Source: Lysinibacillus sp. OF-1 (GTDB lineage: Bacteria; Bacillota; Bacilli; Bacillales_A; Planococcaceae). From it: DNA of 64,000 nt. The notes beneath the pieces are model-generated. The model had not been told where the DNA came from, did not search any database, and saw only the letters and a program-made list of their open reading frames with translations. The stretch is from the NCBI RefSeq assembly GCF_028356935.1, contig NZ_CP102798.1, forward strand, positions 1,674,001 through 1,738,000, given 5' to 3'. The translations under genes were made by a program, and so were the position numbers. How positions within the stretch are numbered: the first letter of the stretch is position 1; each line of letters opens with the position of its first letter. Below are positions 9,205 to 19,348 of the stretch, in pieces.

Positions 9205-9678
9205 GTGAAGGTTCTAATTGACGCAGATGCTTGTCCAGTCGTGGATTTGGCGCTATCTATATCATCTGAATTTGAGATTGAAACTATCTTGTTTTGCGAT
9301 ACATCCCATCGGGTGGAACGTGATAATGTAATAACAATTATTGTACCCAAAGGTCCAGATTCAGTTGATTTTACGCTAGTGAACGCGCTTTCAAAACACG
9401 ATATTGTTATAACACAGGATTACGGATTAGCTGCAATGGTTTTAGCAAGAGGAGGCTATCCAATTGATCAAAATGGACGAGAAATGTCTGATGAAAATAT
9501 CGAACGTTTGCTCGATATGCGTCATGTTGGTCAAAAAATTAGACGGGCAGGAGGAAGAACAAAGGGACCTAAAAAAAGGACACAAGAAAACAATAATTCG
9601 TTTGAAATGAAATTTCGACAAATTTGTGAACGAGCAATTTTAGCTCATAAAATGGAGGAATCTACAGGTGAAAAATGA
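9205..9678 (+). CDS. YaiI/YqxD family protein (UPF0178, DUF188)
   Basis: A 157-aa protein of the YaiI/YqxD family, related to PIN/NYN-type nuclease folds. Visible are the N-terminal IDADACPV, an internal [30 protein letters not shown], and a basic C-terminal tail ([17 protein letters not shown]). The acidic residues near the N-terminus and in ITQDYGLA fit a metal site. No biochemical activity is established to my knowledge. The start is GTG with AGAAAGGAATG upstream. Its last 11 bases overlap the start of the D-serine ammonia-lyase gene, so the two are probably translationally coupled. Confidence 0.9.
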   Translation: MKVLIDADACPVVDLALSISSEFEIETILFCDTSHRVERDNVITIIVPKGPDSVDFTLVNALSKHDIVITQDYGLAAMVLARGGYPIDQNGREMSDENIERLLDMRHVGQKIRRAGGRTKGPKKRTQENNNSFEMKFRQICERAILAHKMEESTGEK

Positions 9679-10996
9679 ACGTAAACGCGAACTATTTCAG
9701 CAATATCCACAGCTAAAGGAAATAGCAAATAAGGGAACTGTATTGTGGGAAAATACAAATTGGATGGAAAATCCAGAAACAAGACTCTTTACTATGGCCG
9801 AAGTCGAGGATGCGGAAAACACACTACAACGATTTTCTTCTTATTTAAAAGTGGCATTTCCTGAGCTCGTAGAAAGTGATGGCCTAATTGAATCCACGAT
9901 TCAGGAGATTCCAGCGATGAAAAAGGCACTTGAACAAAAATACGGTGTGTCTATACCAGGTCACCTGCTATTAAAATGCGATCATGCGCTACCCATCTCA
10001 GGCTCAATCAAAGCACGAGGTGGGATTTATGAAGTATTAAAACATGCAGAAAGGCTAGCGGTGGCAAGTGGAAGGCTCAAAGTAGAGGATGATTATGCAC
10101 TTTTAGCAACAGAGGCATTCCAGTCGTTTTTCCAGCAATACACGATTGCAGTAGGCTCCACAGGTAATTTAGGTTTAAGTATCGGCATTATGGGCAAGAA
10201 GCTCGGCTTTAATGTCGTTGTACATATGTCGAGTGATGCTAAGGAATGGAAAAAAGCCTTGCTCCGAGAGAAGGGAGCTACTGTAATTGAATATGAGGCT
10301 GATTACAGTGTAGCCGTAGAACAGGGTCGACAAGAAGCTGAGCAAGATCCGATGTGTCATTTTATTGATGATGAAAATTCAAAGGATTTATTTGCAGGCT
10401 ATGCAGTAGCCGCAAAACGATTAAAAGACCAGTTAGAAAAGAAGAATATTACAGTCCATGAAGAGCAGCCATTGTTCGTCTATTTACCATGTGGTGTCGG
10501 TGGAGGACCAGGGGGGGTGGCCTATGGATTACGGGAAATATTCGGCGAGCATGTGCATATTTTCTTTGCTGAGCCAGTCGCCTCTCCTTGTATGACGATT
10601 GGTCTAATGACTGGTTTACATGATGCCATTAGTGTGGAGGATATTGGCCTTGACAATAAAACAGAAGCAGATGGTCTAGCTGTTGGTCGTGCATCCAAGT
10701 TTGTTGGCAAAGTGATGGAAACCTATATAAGTGGCTGCTATACAGTGTCAGATCAAGAATTATTTACATCATTAGGGTTAGCTATGGACAGCGAAGCATT
10801 GTTTTTAGAACCATCGGCAAATGCCGGAATGTTTGGCGCTATCCGCTTACTCCAAAAAGGTTCGTCCTATTTCGAAAAGCACAACCTCGTTAGCCACCTA
10901 TCGCAAGCCACACATCTTGTGTGGGCAACAGGTGGCAGTATGGTCCCTGCCACAATGCGTGCCGCTTATTTGGCGAAGAGCAGGGAGTTGGATTAA
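9668..10996 (+). CDS. dsdA: D-serine ammonia-lyase (D-serine dehydratase)
   Basis: A 442-aa PLP enzyme of fold type II that converts D-serine to pyruvate and ammonia. The PLP lysine is Lys115 in SGSIKARGG. The phosphate-binding glycine loop is GSTGNLG (163-169). Other conserved stretches are [17 protein letters not shown] and [15 protein letters not shown]. The length equals the E. coli DsdA class. The start is GTG, with GGAGG 9 bases upstream inside the previous gene. No dsdC/dsdX homologue is nearby, so the gene probably serves detoxification, for example of D-amino acids released from cell wall, rather than a dedicated catabolic operon. Confidence 0.95.
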   Translation: MKNERKRELFQQYPQLKEIANKGTVLWENTNWMENPETRLFTMAEVEDAENTLQRFSSYLKVAFPELVESDGLIESTIQEIPAMKKALEQKYGVSIPGHLLLKCDHALPISGSIKARGGIYEVLKHAERLAVASGRLKVEDDYALLATEAFQSFFQQYTIAVGSTGNLGLSIGIMGKKLGFNVVVHMSSDAKEWKKALLREKGATVIEYEADYSVAVEQGRQEAEQDPMCHFIDDENSKDLFAGYAVAAKRLKDQLEKKNITVHEEQPLFVYLPCGVGGGPGGVAYGLREIFGEHVHIFFAEPVASPCMTIGLMTGLHDAISVEDIGLDNKTEADGLAVGRASKFVGKVMETYISGCYTVSDQELFTSLGLAMDSEALFLEPSANAGMFGAIRLLQKGSSYFEKHNLVSHLSQATHLVWATGGSMVPATMRAAYLAKSRELD

Positions 10997-11237
10997 AGGC
11001 AGTGCTTTGTTTTGATTGGGGGGATGATGGTAGTAGATTCGCTCCATTTTGATGGAGGAAGTGGGAATGCCTGTAAAATGTACTGGACCCGCTCAAGAGG
11101 AGAGTCAAGTGCACAAGAAGTATACTGAACCGTTCAAAAAGAAGGTCACAATGCTCGCCAAGATGTTACCTCACTCAAAAAAGGAAAAGCCCTCACCAAG
11201 TATAATTAGAACACCGCTCACTGCAATTTCAAAATTA

Positions 11238-11284
11238 ACCAAAAAAACAGGTGGAGAAATTTTTCTCCACCTGTTGGTTGTTTT
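11238..11284. terminator. Bidirectional rho-independent terminator
   Basis: A perfect 12-bp stem (ACAGGTGGAGAA and complement) is extended by AACC/GGTT outer pairs, with A and T runs. It serves the convergent dsdA side and the aminotransferase gene, whose stop codon it overlaps. Confidence 0.88.
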
Positions 11285-12458
11285 AACGTTGCAATGCTTT
11301 GCGTTGTGCTGCTAGAAATACTTCGTGTGCAGCAAGGACGCCTGCCCCTGGCTCAAAATCGTAGGAGAAGTCTTGGAGGGCAGCTTCCATTAGGGAAACG
11401 GCTTGTAAAATGTCACTTGGGAAGCAGTAGCCCATATGACCGAATCTGAAAATTTTCCCTTGTAGATGACCAAGCCCGCCAGCAAAATCTAGATGATAGT
11501 GCTGTTTCAGATGGGCTAAAAATTCGCCAAGATCGATTCCTTGAGGGGCCTTGATTGCTGTAATGGTTGGTGACGCGTATTGGTCCTCTGTTAATAGCTC
11601 AATGTGTAAGGCTTTCATAGCGCTACGTACCATATTTTTCATAAGTTCATGACGATCTACAGTTCGCGCAAAGCCGCCTTCCTGCTCAATCAGTTGACAT
11701 ACTTCGTGCAATCCATAGATCAGTGTGATGGCTGGGGTATTTGGCGTCATGCCCTTTTCGGCCCAGCTTCGATAGCTTAATAAGTTTAAATAGTAAGCGG
11801 GTGTTTGATTGTCCTCAATGACTTTCCAAGCTCTTTCGCTGACGCTGATAAGGGAAAGTCCTGGAGGTAGCATCATAGCTTTTTGAGAGCCTGTCACCAA
11901 AATGTCGATGCCCCAAGCATCCATTTCAGCAGGGGCACCACCAATACAGCTTACGCCATCTACAATAACAAGGGCATCTGTTTCGTCGCGGATTACCTGC
12001 GCTAAGTCAGCAACGGGGTTTATAATGCCTGTAGATGTTTCATTGTACGTAACAAAAACGGCTTTAACGTTGTGCAATGGCTGTAAAAATGCTCGTAGTT
12101 CCTCGGCTGTGCAAGCTTGTCCCCATTCTTTTTCAAGCTTATGTACATGGAAGCCATATTGCTCACAAATGGACACGAAATAGTCACCAAATGCTCCAAC
12201 GGTAATGACCACAACTTCATCACCCGCAGTGACGGTATTGACTGCCGCAGCCTCCAAGGCAGCTGTTCCACCTGATGGCAAAAGTAAGATGTCCTGTGTC
12301 GTACCAAAAACAGGTTTTACTAATTCGATTGTTTCTCGGTATAACGTTACAAATTCTTGACTCCGATGACTAAAAATATCCCGATTCATCGCCAACTGAA
12401 CCCTTTTTGGTATCGGCGTTGGCCCTGGGTGTCTTAAAATATTTTCATACACATTCAT
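11283..12458 (-). CDS. Class V PLP aminotransferase (serine-pyruvate / alanine-glyoxylate type)
   Basis: A 391-aa fold type I, class V aminotransferase. The N-terminal segment LRHPGPTPIPKRVQLAM is typical of alanine-glyoxylate/serine-pyruvate enzymes. PLP is held by the lysine in VTGSQKAMMLPPG (Lys193 with the chosen start), and the cofactor ring by the aspartate in VIVDGVSCIGG. It also resembles PucG-type (S)-ureidoglycine-glyoxylate aminotransferase, but no purine-degradation genes are adjacent. The ATG at 12458 follows AAAGGGA at short spacing; a TTG lies one codon earlier. The substrate remains open. Confidence 0.9.
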   Translation of the reverse strand: MNVYENILRHPGPTPIPKRVQLAMNRDIFSHRSQEFVTLYRETIELVKPVFGTTQDILLLPSGGTAALEAAAVNTVTAGDEVVVITVGAFGDYFVSICEQYGFHVHKLEKEWGQACTAEELRAFLQPLHNVKAVFVTYNETSTGIINPVADLAQVIRDETDALVIVDGVSCIGGAPAEMDAWGIDILVTGSQKAMMLPPGLSLISVSERAWKVIEDNQTPAYYLNLLSYRSWAEKGMTPNTPAITLIYGLHEVCQLIEQEGGFARTVDRHELMKNMVRSAMKALHIELLTEDQYASPTITAIKAPQGIDLGEFLAHLKQHYHLDFAGGLGHLQGKIFRFGHMGYCFPSDILQAVSLMEAALQDFSYDFEPGAGVLAAHEVFLAAQRKALQR

Positions 12459-12589
12459 CAATCCCTTTCGTTTTGAATTCTAAATTTTCTAACTATAATA
12501 ATATCATATTTAGGATGATAGCTAGCTGCTATTTTGAAAAATATTGGAAGATATTAATATTAAGATACAATAAAAAGGGGACTGTACAG

Positions 12590-13645
12590 ATGGAAACAAT
12601 CATGCACTATCCATATATTTATTTTTTGTACAAACCAAATCAGGTATTGGTATATAAAATTCAAACATTTGAATATATCTCGCTTGCAGATGTGATGGAA
12701 AAGGGTGAATGGTCGAGCTATGCACTACAGCCATCTGAATCATTTACAGCTTTTCACCATGAACAACGTCAGCCACAGGAGGGTTGGACCTTTTGGATGG
12801 AGCAGGAACAGCTTTATTTTTTTGTAGAAATGATTAATGACTATATTCAGCAGGTCATGATCACAACTACTGCACAAGCGGTACATATTGTTTGCTCTGA
12901 AGCTGTAGCTGGCTCTTTACGAGGGGCCCTTGCTCCACCGAAATATGTTATCGGGTTTCCAGAGGATTTGTCGATCGGCCCTCTCTGGAAACTCGATGAA
13001 GAAAGAGGACAGGCATTTCGTCATGAATGGTTAAGGGAAAATATAAATGATGGGTTGGACGATTTTGTCAATGACAATCATTTTAAGAATGCGATAAGAG
13101 AAATACAGGATATGCCAAGTCATCTACCCATCTATATTTGGTATGGACATAATGCAGAAGAACAATGTGGCCTTCGTTTTTTCCTTTGTTTATTGCGCGA
13201 TAAAAGCAATGACATCATGCTCATTAACACGGGTGAACAGAATGTGATTAATCGTCAATGGGACATAGCGCTATATGACAACAAGCCATTGACTACTAAA
13301 GAACACCTGATGTTTCAACAGCAATGGCAAGATTTGGCCCAAACAAAGGATGTATGCCGTTTATGGCGGCATCAGCGAATACAAGGAGTGTCAGAGAATC
13401 ACTATGATTCCGTCATTATTTCGATGCTAGGACAACTTCATCAGGAACAAGGAAGTATCGATTTTATACAAACAGGCGTATTCCTTTCAGAGCTACTTGT
13501 AAGAATGGAAGAACCACCAAATATCTTCTTTTTAGAGTATAGAATTCGAACTTTAGTCTATAGTGGGGAGTTTGAATTAAAGGGGATTCCTAAATCCATG
13601 CGACATTATCAGGTGAGATTACGTCAAAAAACCTCTTTAGCCTGA
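12590..13645 (+). CDS. DUF1835 domain-containing protein (with DUF3658-like C-terminus)
   Basis: A 351-aa protein of unknown function. After about 90 residues without clear identity comes the DUF1835 pattern: HIVCSEAVAGSLRGAL, then VIGFPEDLSIGPLW and GQAFRHEWLREN. The C-terminal half (ICRLW-type DVCRLWRHQRIQGV, then HYDSVIISMLGQLHQ) fits the DUF3658 partner domain. Proteins of this class are common in Bacillales; their role is not known to me. The ATG at 12590 is favoured because AAAAAGGGG lies upstream; the frame is open further 5' but overlaps the divergent gene. Confidence 0.8.
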   Translation: METIMHYPYIYFLYKPNQVLVYKIQTFEYISLADVMEKGEWSSYALQPSESFTAFHHEQRQPQEGWTFWMEQEQLYFFVEMINDYIQQVMITTTAQAVHIVCSEAVAGSLRGALAPPKYVIGFPEDLSIGPLWKLDEERGQAFRHEWLRENINDGLDDFVNDNHFKNAIREIQDMPSHLPIYIWYGHNAEEQCGLRFFLCLLRDKSNDIMLINTGEQNVINRQWDIALYDNKPLTTKEHLMFQQQWQDLAQTKDVCRLWRHQRIQGVSENHYDSVIISMLGQLHQEQGSIDFIQTGVFLSELLVRMEEPPNIFFLEYRIRTLVYSGEFELKGIPKSMRHYQVRLRQKTSLA

Positions 13646-13662
13646 AGGCATAAAGAGGTTTA
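13629..13662. terminator. Bidirectional rho-independent terminator
   Basis: AAACCTCTTTAGCCT and AGGCATAAAGAGGTTT pair across the stop codon of the DUF1835 gene. It lies between convergent genes. Confidence 0.82.
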
Positions 13663-13672
13663 ACAAGTTGTA

Positions 13673-14170
13673 TTAAGCGGCAACGAATGGTTTGTTCATA
13701 CGCATTAAACCGTAAATGGCAAAGAATAATCCGCCCGTAATAACCGTTAAAATTGTGTATAGTACAGCCTTACCTGTTTCGCCACACCAGCGATAGAATA
13801 GACGATACATGAAATAAATTGAAAAGCCTACCATACCTAGAGAAGCGAGTATGCCGAGAAATGGAATAAACGAAACGATGAACATGCCCGCATAAATAAG
13901 CGTATTTTTTAACGCTGTGGCACGTACCGTTTCCCGATTATCCCCACCAGCAGTCAGTAGGAAAAGACTGTATACATTAATAATAGGAATCCAAGCGATA
14001 TAGGCTACATCTCCAAAACCATTTGTTTTAGACGTCATAAAATAAATGAGTGCACTAATAATGTAGGCGATTAAACCAAGAACAAGAGCTGCTAAAATAA
14101 GTATTATAAACAGACCACCCATAGCTGCATCCCAATCATTAGAGTAATAAGAACTATCGTAATTATACAT
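13673..14170 (-). CDS. Integral membrane protein, DUF5684-like
   Basis: A 165-aa membrane protein. After a short tyrosine-rich N-terminus (YNYDSSYYSNDWD) come about four hydrophobic segments. The stretch GFGDVAYIAWIPIINVYSLFLLTAGG and the later FPFLGILASLG-like turn resemble the DUF5684 family of small membrane proteins; this assignment is by memory of the pattern and is tentative. A ribosome site (GGGAGG) precedes the ATG. It appears monocistronic. The function is unknown. Confidence 0.65.
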   Translation of the reverse strand: MYNYDSSYYSNDWDAAMGGLFIILILAALVLGLIAYIISALIYFMTSKTNGFGDVAYIAWIPIINVYSLFLLTAGGDNRETVRATALKNTLIYAGMFIVSFIPFLGILASLGMVGFSIYFMYRLFYRWCGETGKAVLYTILTVITGGLFFAIYGLMRMNKPFVAA

Positions 14171-14512
14171 CAGTGAAACCTCCCTTCATTTGAAAATACC
14201 AACTAATCATAACAAGCCTAGCCTGTTTAAGCTACAACGAATTTAATGTAATATTTAGTAGAAATCGCACGAATGTACTAGAATATAATTTATTTTTAAG
14301 TCTTTGATGATGATTTTTTGAGTAATAAATACAAAAAAAGCAAAAAATATCCTTGTGAAAATTATTGTGCTAGTTTTGGAGAACCATTTTTAGTGTTTTT
14401 CATTTGCTTTATACAAAACATTACTATCCTATGATGATAGAAGGTCAGAACATGCCATTGAATTCTAAAAAAAGCCATCCTACTAAAATATAGGGTGGCA
14501 TTTTTACTTGGA
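14171..14512. other. Intergenic region, no gene seen
   Basis: AT-rich, about 340 bp. It holds the upstream region of the membrane-protein gene and, at the far end, the nitroreductase terminator. No open frame with a ribosome site was found. Confidence 0.6.
14466..14505 (-). terminator. Terminator of nitroreductase gene
   Basis: AAAAAGCCATCC and GGGTGGCATTTTT form a hairpin with T-rich tracts on both strands. Confidence 0.82.
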
Positions 14513-15139
14513 TTAAATGAATTTAGCGATATGCTCTAGCTCAATACGAGAAGAATTATATGCAGGAGCTGCTGCTTTACCAATCGCAATTAAAATGACG
14601 GGTACGATATGGTCTTCTAATGCAAAGTGTTGAGCGAAGGCTTCTTTATTAAATCCGCCCATTGGGACTGTATCATAGCCCATGTCTTTTGCTAAAAGCA
14701 TAATTTGCATAGAAATTAGACCAGCATCAAATGTAACGATATTCTTTAACACTTCTTGTGGAAGCTGAGAATATAAGTTTATCGAGTTATTGATCATTAA
14801 ATCTTTGGTTGCTTCATCAATATAACCAAGATCAAAGTTTTTCGTATAAACAGCCTCGGCATTTTCGTACATTTTTGTATCGCCTAAAACGGCAATAATC
14901 GCTGAGGATGTTTCGATTTGTTCTTGATTGTTTGCGATGGCACGTAATTCTTTTTTGATTGCCTCGTCTTGAATTACTAAAAAGCGCCAAGGTTGTAGGT
15001 TGCTAGATGATGGAGCAGAAGTCGCTTCTACAAGTAATTGTTCTAATTGCTCTTGTGGAATTTTATAGTTTTCGTCGTATTTACGAACAGATTTACGTTC
15101 ATGCATAATTTTATTTAAAGAACTTTTTGTCACTGTCAT
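14513..15139 (-). CDS. Nitroreductase-family NAD(P)H oxidoreductase (YdgI-like)
   Basis: A 208-aa FMN-dependent oxidoreductase. The FMN-binding N-terminal motif is HERKSVRKYDENYKI, followed by EATSAPSSSNLQPWRFLVI, a classic nitroreductase signature. Near the C-terminus, DTVPMGGFNKEA and VILIAIGKAA fit the family. The length matches B. subtilis YdgI. Members reduce nitroaromatics, quinones or flavins; the natural substrate is unknown. The ATG has GGAGACAAAA upstream. It is single, with its own terminator. Confidence 0.9.
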   Translation of the reverse strand: MTVTKSSLNKIMHERKSVRKYDENYKIPQEQLEQLLVEATSAPSSSNLQPWRFLVIQDEAIKKELRAIANNQEQIETSSAIIAVLGDTKMYENAEAVYTKNFDLGYIDEATKDLMINNSINLYSQLPQEVLKNIVTFDAGLISMQIMLLAKDMGYDTVPMGGFNKEAFAQHFALEDHIVPVILIAIGKAAAPAYNSSRIELEHIAKFI

Positions 15140-15354
15140 AATTTTTTGTCTCCTTCATTATATGATGCGTTTTTTACTATACGATAAACGCATTCATTTT
15201 CCAAGTAAATTGCTCGAATTAAAGAGTCTTGAAAACAGGATTTATTATCTGCCTATCATTTAAAAAGTTACAAAAAAATATATTTTTATAGAGGTAATCC
15301 ATTTATACTAGAAGGTAAATAGAGCAAAAATAACAGGTATGGAGTGACAGACAG

Positions 15355-17385
15355 ATGAAAAAACTATTGGGAAATTTAAAGATTATGGCAAAAATAGGGA
15401 TACTTATTCCTATTGTTATTGTTTTTCTAGGTGGTATGTCCTTCCTTAATTATTTGAGTGTATCACATGAACTTGAAAGCTCTATTGAAAATGAAATGTC
15501 TTTACTGGCAGATGATGTAACGGGCTCTGTTGAGAGCAAATTACATGCGCATATTCAGTTGATTTATAGTGCAAAGACAACGATAGAATCAGCTGACAGT
15601 ATGATGACGAGAGAGCAATTTATTCGCTATGTACAGCAGCTATTGCCATACAATAAGGAAACTTATGGTATGAGGTTATGGCTAGAGGAGGATGTGGCAA
15701 AGGGGGAAATTTTTGGCCCGTATGCCTATAAAGAAGGAGAAAAAATTGTCTCTACGGATACGTATGAAGATCCAGCCTATCATTTTCATGAGCAGGAATG
15801 GTACCGCAACAGCATCCACTCGAATAGCATTGTCCATACAACACCTTATTTTGATGAGGCTTTAGGAGAAATGTTTATTTCATTTGGCACACAAATTGTG
15901 AAAGATTCTAAGCCAGTGGGGGTTATTACAGGGGATTATGTGTTAGATTCTATCCAATCCATTGTCTCTGATGTGCAAATTCGACAGAGTGGCTATGCCT
16001 TTTTAATAGATGATAGTGGGAATTTTTTAACGCATCCTGATGTAGATAAAGTAAATAAAGAGACGATTCAGCAATTTTTAAATATTCCTGTTGAGCAGCT
16101 AGCTGAGCAGAAAAAGCTAATACAGACAACGATTGATGGGAATGACTTTACGCTACAATATCAGCAAATTCAGAACATGCCGTGGAAATTGGTTTTACTT
16201 GTTCCTACAGATGAGCTTTACAGTGAGGTACAGGCGATGCTTCAGCAGCAAATCGTGATTAGTGTGGTGCTTATTGCCCTGATCACCATCATTATTTATT
16301 TCCTTGCTCGCTATATACGTACGGAAGTGAAAACGATGAATACATATTTAGGCTACCTTGCTACGGGTGATTTAACGAAACAAATGGCCATTCATACAAA
16401 GGATGAATTTGGTGAAATGGCACAGTACTATAATGAGTCTGTGGAAGGGTTAGGGTCTATGATACAGCGCATTGTTGCTGAAACGGAGACAGTTGCCTCC
16501 ACTGCCGAAGAATTAACAGCCAGTGTACAAGAGGTCAATAAAACCGTGACGGAAGTAGCTGTTTCTATGCAAAATGTGGCTGAAAATACGAGTTCACAGC
16601 AGCAGGTGAGTGGTCAATTAACAGGTGTCACAACACAATTAGGTGATGACATGAAGACTGCCATGGACGATTTACAAGAGGCAGTGCAACAGTCGGTAAC
16701 AACCTCTCATCTAGCTACAGGGGGCTCGCAAAAAATACGGGCTTTTGTGGATGACATTGTCCAGCTTCATGCACAGGTAGACAGCAGTGCTAATCTGGTG
16801 AGTAGCCTGAAGGTGCAATCCGCTCAAATTGAGCAAATGAGTCAGCTTATTTCTGCTATTACTGACCAAACCAATTTATTATCTCTCAATGCGGCTATAG
16901 AGGCGGCACGAGCAGGCGAGGCAGGAAAAGGTTTTGCCGTTGTAGCTGGTGAGGTTAAAGCACTTGCTGAACAGACAAGTAGAGCCTCTTTAGACATTGC
17001 GAAGGTCGTGCTGACGATTCAGGACCAAATGAATGAGGCGGTGGACATGATGGAGCAAAGTCGAAAAATTGCTCACCAAGGTATTGGTTCTGTCCAGCAA
17101 GCAGGTACTACCTTTGATACGATTGCTAGTGCCATTGAAGGGCTCCAGATGACGATACGAGAAACGAGTAATACAACAGCAGATGCTTTTAAAAACTTGC
17201 AGGAAGTGACAGCACAAGTGCAGATGATTAACCAACAGGCGATGGCAACAAATGATCATACATTAAATGTTTCGGCCATCACTGAGGAACAAGCCTCCAC
17301 CATGAATGAAATGGCTGTAGCCTCTGAGCAGTTAGCACAGCTTGCTCAAAATTTGCAGGAAGAAACAGCTGAATTTACTGTCTAA
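15355..17385 (+). CDS. Methyl-accepting chemotaxis protein, double-Cache type
   Basis: A 676-aa chemoreceptor. An N-terminal membrane helix (about residues 14-33) is followed by a large (about 250 aa) extracellular sensor with dCache features: [46 protein letters not shown] and [16 protein letters not shown]. The second helix is at about 299-319, then HAMP with [12 protein letters not shown]. The signalling tip contains [24 protein letters not shown] and [17 protein letters not shown]. dCache receptors often bind amino acids or organic acids directly. The ligand is unknown. This is the second receptor in the window and differs from the first in sensor size. Confidence 0.93.
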   Translation: MKKLLGNLKIMAKIGILIPIVIVFLGGMSFLNYLSVSHELESSIENEMSLLADDVTGSVESKLHAHIQLIYSAKTTIESADSMMTREQFIRYVQQLLPYNKETYGMRLWLEEDVAKGEIFGPYAYKEGEKIVSTDTYEDPAYHFHEQEWYRNSIHSNSIVHTTPYFDEALGEMFISFGTQIVKDSKPVGVITGDYVLDSIQSIVSDVQIRQSGYAFLIDDSGNFLTHPDVDKVNKETIQQFLNIPVEQLAEQKKLIQTTIDGNDFTLQYQQIQNMPWKLVLLVPTDELYSEVQAMLQQQIVISVVLIALITIIIYFLARYIRTEVKTMNTYLGYLATGDLTKQMAIHTKDEFGEMAQYYNESVEGLGSMIQRIVAETETVASTAEELTASVQEVNKTVTEVAVSMQNVAENTSSQQQVSGQLTGVTTQLGDDMKTAMDDLQEAVQQSVTTSHLATGGSQKIRAFVDDIVQLHAQVDSSANLVSSLKVQSAQIEQMSQLISAITDQTNLLSLNAAIEAARAGEAGKGFAVVAGEVKALAEQTSRASLDIAKVVLTIQDQMNEAVDMMEQSRKIAHQGIGSVQQAGTTFDTIASAIEGLQMTIRETSNTTADAFKNLQEVTAQVQMINQQAMATNDHTLNVSAITEEQASTMNEMAVASEQLAQLAQNLQEETAEFTV

Positions 17386-17390
17386 TAGTA

Positions 17391-17425
17391 GGGCGTACAT
17401 CGATAGGAAGATGTACGCCTTTTTA
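17391..17425. terminator. Bidirectional rho-independent terminator
   Basis: GGGCGTACATC and GATGTACGCC enclose a short loop followed by TTTTT. It lies between convergent genes. Confidence 0.9.
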
Positions 17426-18655
17426 GGATCTAAATGAAAAAGCTTCCCACTCCACGCTTTTTGTAGGCAGAGCCGATTTGAATTGTTTAATCATTTTTGG
17501 GGGTCCACAAATATAAACACTTGTTTCAGCAGATAGTGACAGCTGATGGAAGGATAGCTTTTCTTCATGAGCTGTATTAATAAAGGTGACAGTGAAATGA
17601 TCGTTCATTCGAGCATAGCTCTGTAGAAAATCTTTGTAGATGGCATTGTCTTGACCATGGAAGGAATAATACAAGTCAATTTTCTTATCAGGCTTTGTTT
17701 GTAAATAGGCAAGAAAAGGTGTAATGCCCATGCCACCAGCAATCCAAATTTGCTGATTGGCCACTCGATCAAAGTCAAAATGACCATATGGCCCAGCTAT
17801 GGCAACTGGTGTATTGAATTGAAGATCGTTGTAGAGCTGTTTCGTATAATCTCCAATGGCTTTGATTGTTACCGTGATTTGTTCGCCATTACCACCAGTA
17901 ATAGAGAAGGGGTGTGGCGCTTTTTCGATACCCTCTTGAAAAATTTTTAAAAAGAGAAATTGTCCTGGTCGATAGTCGAGTTTTTTTGTGAGTGTCAGTT
18001 CAACTTCAATCACATGGGCGTTCAGCTTTTGAATGGCTGAAACATGACCTGTATATGGAAAGAACATATCTTGATACATTGTCAACATATACAGAGCAGA
18101 CATAAAACCAATCGTTGTTGTCAGTGCTGTGAAAATGCCTAAAGGAGAAGGCTGTAATAAATCATATTGGCTAGAAAAATAAGCATGATAAATACCGAAA
18201 GTATAAGGTACAAGTAGTAAACGATGTAGCCAGCGCCAATGCTCATACTTTAAAAACTTTGCAATGAACGCTAGGACAATCAGGGCAATAAAGCCATATT
18301 GGGCAAGCTCACCAAGGTCATTAGCGAAGTCTTTTAGTGAGGTTTCTTGTATGACTGCCTCATTAGGAATCATTTTTTGCAACTGACCATGCAAGAGGAT
18401 GAATCCAAGTGAAAGGATTGCGAGTAATTTATGATAAAAATAAACATGCTCAAGACTAGAAAACCAACGCTCTAACAGTTTCATTCTGGTAGCTAATAAG
18501 AACACAAGAAATAAACTAGTCATGGCTAAGCCTCCAATGAGATGGCTTAGTATGTTCAATGGGTGGATGGGCTCCATAGGTGTAGCGGCATACCAAAGGA
18601 AAGCACTAGTGCCCATTATGCAAAAGATAAAAAGTAGTCCTTTATAAGCTCTCAT
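17423..18655 (-). CDS. Ferric-reductase-like transmembrane flavoprotein
   Basis: A 410-aa membrane oxidoreductase. The N-terminal ~200 residues hold about six helices with histidines such as in YFYHKLLAILSLGFILLHGQ and RWLHRLL, fitting the haem-binding ferric-reductase/NOX-type membrane domain. The cytoplasmic part binds FAD through RPGQFLFLKIF and HPFSITGG and NAD(P)H through AGGMGITPFLAYLQ and the terminal CGPPKMIKQF. It probably moves electrons from NAD(P)H across or into the membrane; the acceptor (Fe3+, oxygen or another) is unknown. It stands alone: no siderophore or Fur genes were recognised beside it. Confidence 0.87.
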   Translation of the reverse strand: MRAYKGLLFIFCIMGTSAFLWYAATPMEPIHPLNILSHLIGGLAMTSLFLVFLLATRMKLLERWFSSLEHVYFYHKLLAILSLGFILLHGQLQKMIPNEAVIQETSLKDFANDLGELAQYGFIALIVLAFIAKFLKYEHWRWLHRLLLVPYTFGIYHAYFSSQYDLLQPSPLGIFTALTTTIGFMSALYMLTMYQDMFFPYTGHVSAIQKLNAHVIEVELTLTKKLDYRPGQFLFLKIFQEGIEKAPHPFSITGGNGEQITVTIKAIGDYTKQLYNDLQFNTPVAIAGPYGHFDFDRVANQQIWIAGGMGITPFLAYLQTKPDKKIDLYYSFHGQDNAIYKDFLQSYARMNDHFTVTFINTAHEEKLSFHQLSLSAETSVYICGPPKMIKQFKSALPTKSVEWEAFSFRS

Positions 18656-18725
18656 ATATAACCTCCATCCCTATTTTTATCCATATTCTATATCGCTATA
18701 CAAATAATGAGTTGAAAAATATTTT

Positions 18726-18752
18726 CGAGCGTATGTTCGGAATGTACGTTCC
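18726..18752 (+). promoter_or_regulatory. Two adjacent LexA-like SOS boxes
   Basis: CGAGCGTATGTTCG at 18726-18739 matches the Bacillus LexA consensus CGAAC-N4-GTTCG with one mismatch. A second near-palindrome, GGAATGTACGTTCC at 18739-18752, is a weaker match. They lie about 65 bp before the start of a YdjM-like gene, whose B. subtilis counterpart is known to be LexA-controlled. Confidence 0.7.
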
Positions 18753-18817
18753 CTTTCGGGCGGAATTATGGTACAGTAAGAAGGAAAAAATAGAGAGAGA
18801 AGGAGTGGAAGTAATTT

Positions 18818-19306
18818 ATGCAAGGGAACACCCATATTGTTGGGGGCATCACAGCAAGTCTCGCCTTTGCACAGTTTTCAAATGATAACCCACTTGTCTT
18901 AGTAGGGGCAGGTGTTATCGGTGCATTACTTCCAGATATATGTCATAGAGGTAGTAAAATCGGTCGAACATTTCCCATCCTAGCGAAGCTGGTTAATACA
19001 GTGTTTGGACATCGTTCCTTTACACATAGTTTGCTTTTCCTATTGTTCGTTATGGTGGCGTTACATACTTTAGTTCCTTACAAAGCAATTTCCATTGGGA
19101 TTATTATAGGGATGGCTAGTCATATCCTGCTTGATATGTGTACAAAAAAGGGCGTTAAACTATTTTTCCCAGCGACTGTATCCATTCGTTTTCCACTTAC
19201 AACGAAAACGGGTAGCAAGGTGGAAGGGATCGTACTTATGTTGCTTTCGATGCTGTCCATCTATTTGAGCTATGAATTGATTGTCAAATTTATAGATTCG
19301 ATATAA
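18818..19306 (+). CDS. YdjM-like membrane protein (LexA-type, metal-dependent hydrolase superfamily DUF457)
   Basis: A 162-aa membrane protein. Conserved histidines and aspartates are clear: GNTHIVGGITAS, LLPDICHRGSKIGR, the core FGHRSFTHSLLF, and MASHILLDMCTKKGV. The pattern fits the YdjM/DUF457 family, annotated as membrane-bound metal-dependent hydrolases. Four hydrophobic segments are present. In B. subtilis ydjM is an SOS gene, and the LexA-like boxes upstream support the same control here. The ribosome site AGAAGGAG is upstream of the ATG. The actual substrate is not known. Confidence 0.88.
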   Translation: MQGNTHIVGGITASLAFAQFSNDNPLVLVGAGVIGALLPDICHRGSKIGRTFPILAKLVNTVFGHRSFTHSLLFLLFVMVALHTLVPYKAISIGIIIGMASHILLDMCTKKGVKLFFPATVSIRFPLTTKTGSKVEGIVLMLLSMLSIYLSYELIVKFIDSI

Positions 19307-19312
19307 ATTAAG

Positions 19313-19345
19313 AAGAGCCCCAGTATTGGTTTACTGGGGCTTTTG
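19313..19345. terminator. Bidirectional rho-independent terminator
   Basis: AAGAGCCCCAGTA and TACTGGGGCTTTT form a perfect stem between convergent genes. Confidence 0.9.
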
Positions 19346-19348
19346 ATG

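Noticed and set aside
11049..11315. 88-codon frame between dsdA and the aminotransferase
   Set aside because: It runs through the bidirectional terminator, overlaps the opposite gene and has no recognisable protein pattern.
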